This document shows positions 1-8,868 of a stretch of 22,691 bases of DNA, one piece after another. The notes under the pieces were generated by a model, which worked only from the letters and a program-made list of their open reading frames with translations, did no database searches and was not told where the DNA came from. The stretch's first letter is position 1. The number at the start of each line of letters is the position of its first letter. The DNA is from Beroe ovata (Eukaryota; Ctenophora; Nuda; Beroida; Beroidae): the NCBI GenBank assembly GCA_946803715.1, contig CAMPET010000012.1, forward strand, positions 198,714 through 221,404, in the 5' to 3' direction. The translations under genes were made by a program, and so were the position numbers.

Positions 1-18
1 GTGTGTGTGTGTGTGTTT
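1..18. repeat. (GT)n microsatellite, truncated by the window edge
   Basis: The first 16 bases are pure GT dinucleotides, then the run breaks. It is simple sequence, cut by the window start, so its true length is unknown. Confidence 0.9.
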
Positions 19-931
19 GTGAAATAGCAAATGCTTGTTTATTCGAATGTTTAATCAGCTTGTGCAGTGTGCACGTATGACGCATTTACTCAACATAATA
101 GTCTACTCATCGGAAAGATTATACACTTCTCAATGGATAGATTAGCCAATCATGTCACAATCAGCAACACATCAAGGATAAATCATTCAAATACTACACG
201 CATTCAAATACTACACCCAAATCTGACTAGCGGACCGAAACACGTCGATCCCTGCAAAACAAGCAATTAGCGGTTTGCGCTGATAACAAAGTAGAGTGTG
301 AAAGTGTGCAGTGTGTTATGGAGACCCGTAGCCAGGTAACTGGAGACCACTTTGTAGAGGGGAGATAAGACACATCTGAATATCGGATGTAGGCCCGATA
401 AATGCATAAGCTGTGCACTTGCATGAGTTACATAGTGATAGCTAGTAGTTTCTCTGTGTATACTGCGTATACCGTACAAACTGTGTTAACTGTGTATATG
501 TGTACAGTGCACCGTGTACAATGTGTACAGTATATGTGTACGTATATTGTACCGTGTACATTGTACAATGTATATGGTATAGTCTGAAAACTATACAATG
601 TACAGTGTTCAATGTATCAGTATTGACTGTTGCCGGAACACGGCATTCTTCACCTACGTCCTATAATCTACCTTCGTAATTCGTTGTACGAAGCGAAATA
701 ATCTTGTAAAAACTTGAAAGTATCAATTATTAAAAAGGCAACAATAAGTTATCAATAAACCTGACCACACTGTCAGTATATGGCTGACCACACTTGCACT
801 GTCAGTATATGGCTGACAGCCAGTATATTATATGCCTGTCTGTTTGACAGTGCGATAAACACGTTTTCTTGTGAAAACTACCGGCATATTTGAAATCGAG
901 ACGCAAATATGATAGCTTATCTGGTGATGTC
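19..931. other. Region downstream of the GKAP1-like gene, no gene seen
   Basis: Short open frames here show no recognisable protein. The stretch 480-610 is rich in GTGTAC/TGTACA words, with TGTACA at 501, 515, 524, 555, 562 and 599. Around 770-830 a phrase containing CTGTCAGTATATGGCTGAC is repeated. This is AT-rich 3' flank of the minus-strand gene ending at 932. Confidence 0.6.
480..610. repeat. TGTACA-rich quasi-palindromic low-complexity tract
   Basis: Six copies of the palindrome TGTACA occur in about 105 bp, mixed with GTGTATATG-type words. Spacing is irregular, so it is a degenerate simple repeat rather than a clean tandem array. Confidence 0.6.
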
Positions 932-3900
932 TTAGTCTGAAGAGAACGATACTTTCTTCACTGCTCCACCCGTCTGAAAAGCATGAAATGATGAGCTAGA
1001 TAGAGAGAGAGAACGGTATAGAGAGGTAGACTGGGAAATGATGGACTGAAATTTCCCTCAACACTCATCACCCTCACCTTTTTCTCTCCGCCCTGGTGAG
1101 CTTTGCTTCGCTCCCTCTCTAACTCGCCCAGGAGTTCTTCAATCTGAAGATAAAACAAGTTATGAGTCATCACTCATCACTGGTGAAGAGTCATCAGTCA
1201 TCACTGGTAAAGAGTCATCACTCATCACTGGTGAAGAGTCATCACTCATCACTGGTGAAGAGTCATCACTCATCACTGGTGAAGAGTCATCACTCATCAC
1301 TGGTGAAGAGTCATCACTGGTGAAGAATCATCACTGATGATTGTAGCGCAATGCTGGGCCGGTGCAATGCAGGCTGATACGTGGTCGCAAAGACTCTATC
1401 ATGCAACAACATGATATGATTGCAGATCAAATAACACTCGGGTCTATAGGTCATGGGGTCTCCGGTGACATTCTGAAGAAATTTGTCAGAGAAAAATCAA
1501 TCGAACCTAAGAGAATTCACCTGTTTCGTGAGAATTTGTTCTGTTTCTTCGTGTTGTAGTATCTTCTTCACCATTTCAGCTTTCTTAGATGCTGCGGATC
1601 AGGTTTATCAAAAAATAAATAAAACCTAATAGGTTAACAGTGACCATTTTGCCGAAGATATATGAGAATGTTCATTTATTTGGAGAACACTGACATCAGA
1701 TGTTTGTGATTCAAAGTTACGCTCTTACCGTCACATCGGCTGAGAACCTTAGTGAGAAGTCGACTACTTTCCTTCTCTCTTTGATATTTCCTCTAGAAGT
1801 AGAGTTTCGAGTTAAAACATGCTCAACAGAAATTCGATGACTCGAAAACTGAAAATTCTGGAGACTGATCACTGACCAACCAGTTAACGTTATCAGATAA
1901 TCTTAGCGAGTCAATTCAATTCTTATTTCAAAAACTTGATCGCAATCCCATTCGGCATTCACCTTGTACTTGTAGCCCACTCGCAGAAGGGAATTGAGTT
2001 TCAGTTTAAACTCTGAGTTTATTTCTTGCAGTTCTAGAGCTCGCTTCCGCAGTAACTGGTTATTCTGAAATGAAGATTATATCATTGTATATCATAACCT
2101 TTTACTGCATCACTGTCAATTGTCATATCACTGTTATATCACTTTATTATACCATAGGGTGTGCAGCCGGTGCAACCATAATAATTGGTAGAGATATGGT
2201 AAAATACTGGTATCTGGAATCAGAGTATCGTCATGAGAACCCGTCCTCGTGTTATATGCACCACTGTGTCTCTACACTATTACCACACTGTAGTGCAGTA
2301 CACCACTACAGCTACCACACTGTAATATGGTACCAGGGGAATCCGGTAACATACACCACAGTTAAAGTACCAGGGGAGGGGGTGTTACCACTCAGACAAC
2401 AATATCAAATTCCACTCTATCCTATTTGATTTCCCGTTCTCGTCTGTCAATTCTCTATCGCTATTTCATTTAAAGTATGCCAGAAACGATTGGCAGAGTG
2501 ATCAAAGGAGTCATTTTCTTCTTGATTGTTAACGGAGGTAAGACTCAAACCCTATGAAATAAACAATAATCGTACATACAAGTTAAGCCACGTCTGACGC
2601 CCAGGCTTCAATGACACTTCCATTCTCACGTCGTTGACACCACCATTTTCTTGTGAAACAACTGTCAGGCGAGCTACACCAAGTCTGGAAAGTGGCAACC
2701 ACTGGATGTACCGTGGGGCTGCTGCCGATACGATTTGTGGCGCTCTGTTTCAGCCACCTAGTGGCTCTTACTAGCAGTCCAGCAATCCTCAATAAGTAAT
2801 TGTTCAATGTGTGACGTGCGTCGCTGCAGAATTATATTCTCGAAACATTTTCGTCTGATTATTTCAGTTCCAATTCCGGTTTTTTCAGGGAGAGTACTGG
2901 GTTGTTAGCAGTTTCGATACAACATGGTGTTCTGGCATTCCTTACATTGTATCTTAGCAACCAACACCGTTACCATAGCAACAGCGACCATGAGTTCCGG
3001 ACAGCAACCGTTGTTATTCTATCGGTAGTCGCTTATGTGTTGCTAGGGGTTGCTCTCAGACAATGCCGCTCATTAACTAACGTGTTGTATAACCTGACTC
3101 CCGCCTACACTACAGTAATCAAGGTAACTGGGCAAATATGGCGATAAATCAGAATTCAGTAAACTAGGCTACCAACCTCTAACAACCACTCACTAACAAC
3201 CACTCATAACCACAGGTTTACCAGCTGTACTGTAACCATAGCAACGGTCACACTGGTATGACGTCACAACTCTCAACACTCCACATCTTGCTACTGAGTA
3301 TCTACTTCCTGTCTCAATTAGACGAACACACACCCAAGATACGCACGATACTCATAGTATGTCTGCTCACCAACTCACTACAACTGGGTCAGTGTTTGTA
3401 CTTCCACACACAGACAGCATCAGTCCTTTACAAAGAGTGTGGGATCATCTAGACACGTGAGACACATGCTCACAGCACGTGTTTCGCTATCACGTGTCTT
3501 CCTCAGAGCACGTGATCTCGTAGCAACGCGTGTCAAAACACGTGACATAACTCTGCCGGACTCACGTCGATCGGGATCTCTGTTATTGGGATCTCGTCCT
3601 CTTTCGATATCCTCCTTATCACGTCCTTAATATCGTCGATAACAGGAAGGAACAAGTCCTCCTCTTCTTCTTCTTCTATATCGTCCTCCTCTTTTGTTTC
3701 CTGTGGAAAATTGTATTTTATATGGGCGCGTTCCTTGTTGGTTTTATCATGTTGATGTAAAATTCAGAATCATTCACATCATAAATGCTAACATTATCTG
3801 CTTCAGGTGCCTTGTTTTTCTTCTTTTTCCGAGTCTTTTTGTCTGACGAGTCTGTATCTATTGGGAGAAGATTTAATAACTGTTAATAAATAGACGAAAG

Positions 3901-4765
3901 AGCCAATAAAAGGATCTACAATCTAACTGATATTGATAACAGGTAGTGATATGCGTCCACTCAAACCTGCGTGTTTCTCCGCCTGTACCATCGTGTCTAT
4001 GGCACTTTGCTCTCTCTGTTCCTCTTCCAGCTTACTGAGCCTCATTGCAGCTTCTATCTGATCCTGGAACCGTTCTTCATCGGTGCGAGGCTGGACTGGT
4101 GGCTCATCGGCTTCCTCCTCAGCTTCAGCAGCTGCCGCCTCAGCCGCCTGCAAAAGGAGGGGGACGCTTGAAAAGATGGGTTGTCATGTCACAAAAAGGG
4201 GCAAAATTTCAGATCCGCTACCCTTTATTCAAGTGAAATCATCGTATGGTCCTATTCCTAAGATGGATGTCCGTTTCAGTCGACCCCCCATTTGCAATAA
4301 ACATATCATACGGTTGGTCGGCCACTTCAGTATAACTTTCTTCTTTGACCGTTGTAGATATATTATACCTAACCTGTTTTTTCTTCCTTGCGCGTCTTTT
4401 AGCGTTCTTGCTGAGTCCAGGTCCTTGTTGGGGCGTGATAATGTTTTTCGAGGGCGCTGCACTCAGTCCAACTACACTTCCCATTGGGACTGAGGGTTTT
4501 GCTGGCTTCTTCTTTGGAATAGATGCAGTAGCTGGGGAGGGGAACAATTAGGTGAGATCTACCAACCACTGGTAGTAGTTTGGAGTCGCACTCTCAGCTT
4601 TACACCTGAGTTTGGATAGAATTACACTGAGAAATAACCTTGTTTTGCCGTTTTTTTCGGTTTCTGCCAACCGCTTTCGTCGTCACTGTCACTGATGTTG
4701 AGAAAGCCGAACTTGTTAGATACATTGAACGCTTTTATATCATCATTAGTAATAATTGCTGACAT
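932..4765 (-). CDS. GKAP1: GKAP1-like coiled-coil protein (ten exons found)
   Basis: Exons read on the minus strand are 4765-4639, 4531-4374, 4147-3967, 3857-3778, 3700-3566, 2064-1963, 1792-1729, 1591-1521, 1143-1078 and 973-932 (stop TAA). Every junction has GT/AG borders and keeps phase. They give about 342 residues; human GKAP1 (42-kDa cGMP-dependent protein kinase anchoring protein) has 366. Family features in order: an N-terminal FGFLNISDSDDES patch, a basic KNAKRRARKKKQ block, an acidic helix with QIEAAMRLSKLEEE (human EADLEKALLLSKLEYEE), a coil with NNQLLRK, and a C-terminal ELERERSKAHQGGEKK and TGGAVKK tail. The family tethers kinase at the Golgi. Human has about 60 residues between exons 5 and 6 that I could not find; the two exons can also join directly in phase across a 1.5-kb intron. 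The exon 4 donor (3778, or 15 bp earlier) is uncertain. Confidence 0.8.
1164..1340. repeat. 24-bp tandem repeat in a GKAP1-like intron
   Basis: Six full 24-bp units start at 1165, 1189, 1213, 1237, 1261 and 1285, followed by a shortened 17-bp unit and a decayed end. The unit core is AGTCATCACTCATCACTGG plus TGAAG. Unit 2 carries two changes; the others are identical by eye. The array lies in the intron 1144-1520 and begins about 20 bp from the splice acceptor of exon 1143-1078. Confidence 0.92.
2868..3452 (+). CDS. MPDU1-like PQ-loop membrane protein, C-terminal half, nested in an antisense intron
   Basis: Two exons join in phase 0: 2868-3123 (acceptor TTATTTCAG, donor GTAACT) and 3216-3452 (acceptor CCACAG, stop TAG). 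They encode about 163 residues, very hydrophobic, with several likely membrane helices. The second exon has NHSNGHTG followed by SQLS, close to NYHNGHTGQLS in human MPDU1, in the second PQ-loop repeat. The first exon resembles the MPDU1 middle region (acidic/polar loop before an LQ-type helix). MPDU1 acts in the ER in use of dolichol-phosphate mannose and glucose. The upstream exon with the first PQ loop must end in phase 2 and was not found; a candidate exon at 2477-2537 ends in phase 1 and does not fit. The gene lies inside intron 2065-3565 of the opposite-strand GKAP1-like gene. It may be a divergent SLC66A3-type relative or a truncated copy. Confidence 0.62.
3453..3545. promoter_or_regulatory. 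Cluster of five CACGTG E-boxes
   Basis: CACGTG occurs at 3454, 3476, 3491, 3509 and 3539, five times in 91 bp, with further near-matches (ACGCGTGT at 3526, TCACGTCG at 3562). The first and third sites sit in a perfect 10-bp inverted repeat (AGACACGTGA with TCACGTGTCT). It lies just after the stop of the nested plus-strand gene and inside the GKAP1-like intron. CACGTG is the canonical site of Myc/Max, USF, MITF/TFE and CLOCK-type bHLH factors. Function is inferred. Confidence 0.55.
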
Positions 4766-5050
4766 GATGAACTAAAAGGGAAATAGGTATGTGAAAGGAG
4801 TCAGTTTTTGGGTAGCGTCGATAAAATGAAAATACAAAATTACTATTCGAAAAGATAACGAGGTATGATGAAGGGTTCATAAGAAAGAGATGGATCGAGG
4901 GGTAAACATTAAGATGGAAAGAAAGAGTAATTGAAATTTTCTTGAATTAGTAGAAATTTAAATTTTGAAAAATGTGATTCATGGAAAAAGGATATATTTA
5001 CAGCAAAATTCCCGTTTTAAAACAGTTGTCCTCACTGAGATGAGTCATCA
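4766..5050. other. Intergenic spacer between RHBDD1-like 3' end and GKAP1-like start
   Basis: About 285 bp, AT-rich, no open frame worth calling. On the minus strand CCCTTTTAG lies directly upstream of the GKAP1-like ATG, an acceptor-like sequence that may end a 5'UTR intron. Confidence 0.5.
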
Positions 5051-6854
5051 TTACTGAAAACGCTGGACTCTCCGTCTTCTGATCTCATCAACATCAAGTG
5101 GGAGATCAGGAGCACGTAATTCTGATGAGTGATGAGTGTTGGATGATGAATGATGATGAGTCGATGTGTCATCACCAGGTTCAGGAGGGGGTGCAGAGGG
5201 TGCCACAGGGATATCGGGATACAATCTGCTCCCAGTACTGTATCCTGCGGGTCCAGTACTGTATCCTGCGGGTCCCGTACTGTATCCTGTGGGTCCCGCA
5301 CTGTACCCTGTGGGTCCCGTACTGTATCCTGTGGGTCCCGCACTGTTTCCTGTGGGGCCTGCACTGTATCCTGTGGGTCCCGTACTGTATCCTGTGGGGC
5401 CTGCACTGTTTCCTCTTGAGGGATTGTCCTCGTTCAGACTTCGTCTGATAGCTTCTTGCAGTTCAGCGTCTTCTTGGCTGGGTAAGATATATCAATACTC
5501 ATAAGATCCACTGTATTTGTTATCAACCAAATGTGGAAACTCTGTGCTACGAAGGTAACTCACCTAGACGCATTGTTGTTGCTATTGTTACTGCGTCTCT
5601 GGTTGCTATAGCCCCCACTGTGGTTGCCCGACGTATTGGTATGACCGGACACTCCACTGCCCCATGCAGTGAACCTGTGTCTACCAAAGGGGACAAATGA
5701 CGGCATGTTTCCGGTCAATACAAAGTGGAGAGGACCATGGGTTAGCAGCAATCCGGTTACTATGCCTGTGACGATATCAGTGAACATGATCATGACATCA
5801 GTATCATTCAGCATCAAACTTTCAAATGAACTGATAGTTATTGGTTACCTGCTAAATGTCCGACAAATGAAACATTGGGGGAAATAATGGATATCCATAT
5901 GAGTTCAGACCAGTACGCCATGTGGATTGGAATACCAAATAATCGATGAGAGGGGGCTGAGTTATCCTGTGGGACAGATGTTATGGGTTATGCGAACACC
6001 TGTGACAAAATTCTTCATAATAGCAACAGAGGTGAGTGTGTAACAAACCTGCATGAGTACTTTGAGTCCGAATAACACTGCCGAAAACCCTGCTGAACAT
6101 GTGTGAGTGTGAGCAGAACCAAACAGTACAGCGGTACAGTACTGTAGTGCACAGTATACTGTGCTTGATCCAACTAGCAGTACAGACAGTATGACAGCAA
6201 ACTTGCTACTGCCATATCGCGGCTCCAGCTGTGTTCCCTTGTACAGTAGGGAGGCCATGTTGTAGTACAAGTGCATGTCACTCAGATGATAAAATCCTGG
6301 AGCAGAGAATGTAATCAATGGAATCCTGCATAATTAGATAGTGTTTATACTGAGGTTATCAGTACTTTCTATTCAACCTTGCTGAATACCTGACAATATA
6401 AGTCTGTAGTATTCCCTATACTCCACAACTCCTTGGTAGCTGATACAAATATCCTGTACACTGGGCAGTGGAATGTCGAATAGCTCTGGAACATGCAGAA
6501 ACACTCCTGTGGAATGATGTTCACCAGTCTAACGAATAAATCACAGTGAATTCTACAGTGCGCGCAAAATCTAGTCGTGTGCCGGCCATGGAAATGTACA
6601 AATATGTCGGCGCCGCGCACGCAAACAAAAACTTTTGAATGCCACAAAATGGGACATCCTGAAATGGGAGACTGGCAGAGGGCTGTCGACTACTGACAAG
6701 TCAGCGATTTACCAATGTTAGTGAGGAGGGTTATGAGTGTTACCAAGGGAATTCTGTCTACACCAAACTGGAAAATCTGCAAAGCTAGGAGCAGTAGACC
6801 GAGGTTTTGCCTATTGGCATGATGTCGACCACGTCCTCTGTAGCCACGAAACAT
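5051..6854 (-). CDS. RHBDD1: Rhomboid intramembrane protease RHBDD1/RHBDL4-like
   Basis: Six exons on the minus strand are 6854-6713, 6506-6390, 6296-6049, 5966-5849, 5765-5564 and 5477-5051 (stop TAA). All have GT/AG borders, in phase, giving 417 residues (human 315). The rhomboid core is intact: DMHLYYNMAS, then the catalytic Ser158 in AGFSAVLFGLK and His206 in FVGHLAGI. RHBDL4 sits in the ER membrane and cleaves ubiquitylated substrates for ERAD. The tail keeps both family adaptors: a ubiquitin-interacting motif at 278-292 (ELQEAIRRSLNE, with the expected Ala285 and Ser289) and a C-terminal IRRRRVQRFQ matching the p97/VCP-binding motif. Between them lies a 61-residue G-P-T-G-Y-S-T type repeat (298-358) that explains most of the extra length. 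Start ATG at 6854 gives MFRGYRGRGRHH, parallel to the human N-terminus; CTTGACAG lies just upstream. Confidence 0.94.
5231..5413 (-). repeat. 21-bp coding minisatellite in the RHBDD1-like last exon
   Basis: About 8.7 tandem units of 21 bp encode the heptad G-[YN]-S-[TA]-G-P-[TA]. Units differ by Tyr/Asn, Thr/Ala and silent changes, and all keep the frame. Frames on the opposite strand look open only because of this array. Confidence 0.93.
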
Positions 6855-7393
6855 TGTCTACTGTCAAGATAATAGAGATATTCTGTCATAACCAATAACA
6901 TACAGAGCAATAGCAATACATACAGAGCAATAGCAGTGACGACATTAGGGGGAGTGTGAGAGGTACGAATGTCAAGGCAGTGAAATGAGAATTGAGAATA
7001 TACATTTATCTAGAATGATGCATCATAAAAACAATAGAGAATGGTATTTAATTCTGGGGAGGGGTCTCAATTTCTTCAGTCATGTGTCAGAAATTGACCA
7101 ATGAGAACACAGAAACAACCAATGTGTCACGTGATCAATATCATTTGGGATTCCTACCAACAATACCATTCTCCATTAATTAAATAAAAACAGTGATCAG
7201 CTCAAATATTTGCTCAATGGAAGAGTACATACAGATATCAGATGTATAAACACACTAAACTATTGCGGTATGCGGATGACATTCAAATTATAAGAGACCC
7301 CCTAGTCCTACTGACCCCCTGCTGACCCCCTAAGCAGGGGGTCAGTAGGAGTTCACCAGGGGGTCATTGATACATTTTCATACGACCGAGCAC
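6855..7393. other. Intergenic region between the ALKBH3-like 3' end and RHBDD1-like start
   Basis: No gene seen. It holds a two-copy repeat of ACATACAGAGCAATAGCA near 6898-6937, some AT-rich sequence, and the GGGGTCA hairpin listed separately. The part next to 6854 should contain the RHBDD1-like promoter. Confidence 0.5.
7306..7366. repeat. Perfect 18-bp inverted repeat made of TGACCCC/GGGGTCA units
   Basis: TCCTACTGACCCCCTGCT (7306-7323) is exactly complementary to 7333-7350, with a 9-nt loop. Two TGACCC words (7312 and 7323, a direct repeat spaced by five) and two GGGTCA words (7339 and 7361) fall in or beside it. It lies 44 to 88 bp past the ALKBH3-like stop, so it may be in that 3'UTR. 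GGGTCA is also a nuclear-receptor half-site; binding is only a possibility. Confidence 0.85.
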
Positions 7394-8608
7394 TCAAGTT
7401 CCTTCCGATTTCTCAAATAATTGACCGTCAACTTTATAGATAGTTCTAAAGGTAAGATTTACCCTAAGTGACCTATCATGGTACTCCCTTGGGACACAGT
7501 GCAACCACTCCTCTTGCACGTCACCCTTCATCAATAATGCTGATCCATGTTCCAAGTGGAATCCGAATAAAGGAGTTCTATCTTTGTCACTCTTGCGACA
7601 GAGTTGAAACCGTCTCGTCTCCCCGAAGCTAAGGGAGGCTATGGTCGGTTTGGAACCTAACGAAACCTCGTCGTCAGCATGCCACGATACATGGTCCTTG
7701 TTGTCTCTATAGAGGTTCACAAGACACGAGTTAAACGTACACTTGTAATAGTCCTCAACGTCTGCTTTTATTTTTGACATGACGCTATTGGACTCAAACT
7801 GGTGGGCAAAGAGCTTCGCGAAGGAGTAGTTATAAGGAACGTCCTTTGGTCCGAACCACACACACATTCTCGGCTGTTTTATCACCTGATCCCCACGCTT
7901 TACCGATGCAGTTTCGAAATTGAGCGTGTTTAGGAGTAGGTGTAGCATCTTGTCTGCCCTGGATTTTTCATAGAATAACTTCTTGTAAACAACCACTCCA
8001 TCGGTCTGTGAATTGAGCACATGCTTACCCTCCTCAAGATAGCGCAACTCCATAGGTTGTGGTGCTGTACTTTCCTTTACACATGGTTCTTGGTAAGAGA
8101 AATTGAAACAGCGCTGACCTCCTGATGGCCTGTTTGATTTGGCTTTGGGCGACACATCAAACCTCTCCATAGACTTGTTTAGAGTGGAAATTGATTGATT
8201 GGAGAATCTAGTTCTACCCAAGACTCTGTTTTTTGGGTTGCCACATTGTGGCACATTATGAGGACCCACTGCACGACCATTTGGAGTAGAGCAACTCTCT
8301 TCCTGGTGTTGAACAATAGGCTTGGTTGACGGATCAATATCTTCTTGATTTGAGGGCGTTCTATGCTCGTTTTGGGCTAGGTGTCTCACAACATTCCTAG
8401 ATCTACCTCTTCCTCTAGTTAGCACAGTGTGATTAATGTTTTGGCAGGATTGATTGACATGGTTTGGTGGCTCAACTATGTTACTATTGGGTTGGTTAAT
8501 GGAGCAGTGGGAAGCCGGTCTTTCAATGGAAGTGATGTCTTTCTCAACCGAGCCTTCGTTGGTGGATCTTTTGGATATTCCTCGACCATAACCCCTTGCT
8601 TTCGACAT
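7394..8608 (-). CDS. ALKBH3: ALKBH3-type Fe(II)/2-oxoglutarate dioxygenase (AlkB family)
   Basis: A single uninterrupted frame of 404 residues. The C-terminal half (about 185-395) is an AlkB dioxygenase fold. Iron ligands are His310 and Asp312 (WHADDE) and His370 (WLHCVP). The 2-oxoglutarate arginines are Arg382 and Arg388 (RVNLTFR). The spacing His-12-Arg-6-Arg equals that of human ALKBH3, and neighbouring LYRDNKDHVSWHADDE and IASLSFGETRRF agree best with ALKBH3. The family removes methyl groups from 1-methyladenine and 3-methylcytosine in single-stranded DNA and RNA. The first 180 residues are low-complexity, rich in Asn, Ser and Gln, with RGYGRG and TRGRGRSR motifs; human ALKBH3 has 286 residues, so this arm is unusually long. 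TTTCATTTCAG lies one base before the ATG, probably the acceptor of a 5'UTR intron. Confidence 0.9.
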   Translation of the reverse strand: MSKARGYGRGISKRSTNEGSVEKDITSIERPASHCSINQPNSNIVEPPNHVNQSCQNINHTVLTRGRGRSRNVVRHLAQNEHRTPSNQEDIDPSTKPIVQHQEESCSTPNGRAVGPHNVPQCGNPKNRVLGRTRFSNQSISTLNKSMERFDVSPKAKSNRPSGGQRCFNFSYQEPCVKESTAPQPMELRYLEEGKHVLNSQTDGVVVYKKLFYEKSRADKMLHLLLNTLNFETASVKRGDQVIKQPRMCVWFGPKDVPYNYSFAKLFAHQFESNSVMSKIKADVEDYYKCTFNSCLVNLYRDNKDHVSWHADDEVSLGSKPTIASLSFGETRRFQLCRKSDKDRTPLFGFHLEHGSALLMKGDVQEEWLHCVPREYHDRSLRVNLTFRTIYKVDGQLFEKSEGT

Positions 8609-8868
8609 ACTGAAATGAAATTTACGAGAGTAGTGTTTTAAGCAAGAATTTCCAGGACAATGAAATCATTGTGGCTACAATTATTGAGTTATTAGTCTTG
8701 AAATCACAAGTGTACTGGGATTTCCAACTTGAAAGGCAAAAATAGATTATGCTGAATGAAAATTAAAGAAACATCATTCAGCAGGAATGAAAAAAGCAAA
8801 TTTCACAATTTAGAAGAGAACTGATTGGAAGAGAACTGATTTATTATGCAATATGCATCCAGTGATTT
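8609..8868. other. Spacer between small coiled-coil gene and ALKBH3-like gene
   Basis: AT-rich, no coding signal. It should hold the 3'UTR of the gene at 8869-9493 and the promoter of the ALKBH3-like gene, both on the minus strand. Confidence 0.5.
8840..8845 (-). terminator. Polyadenylation signal AATAAA (minus strand)
   Basis: TTTATT on the plus strand reads AATAAA on the minus strand, 24 bp past the stop of the two-exon gene at 8869-9493. The position is normal for a short 3'UTR. Confidence 0.5.

Noticed and set aside
1164-1340. Possible CRISPR array (regular 24-bp repeats)
   Set aside because: Head-to-tail copies without spacers, in a eukaryotic intron.
1362-1472. Extra GKAP1-like exon starting at 1472 on the minus strand (NVTGDPMTYRPE)
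   Set aside because: It has an acceptor but no coil character, and joining exon 1591-1521 directly to 1143-1078 matches the human protein without a gap.
2070-2429. Plus-strand frame of 119 codons starting MKIISLYIITFY
   Set aside because: Low-complexity, repeat-derived (ACCACACTGTA words), overlaps no exon signals; no family resemblance.
2477-2537. First exon of the PQ-loop gene (MPETIGRVIKGVIFFLIVNG, donor GTAAGA)
   Set aside because: It ends in phase 1, while the next supported acceptor at 2868 needs phase 2, so it cannot be joined without an extra exon.
2583-2807. Minus-strand frame of 74 codons, and a near-palindrome AGCCACCTAGTGGCT resembling a CTCF core site at 2752
   Set aside because: The frame has no recognisable homology. 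One short CTCF-like match is expected by chance, and CTCF may not exist in early-branching animals.
5098-5504. Plus-strand frames with GPVLYP-type or CGSRTVS-type repeats
   Set aside because: Antisense shadows of the 21-bp coding minisatellite in the RHBDD1-like last exon, whose minus-strand frame has clear homology and splice phase.
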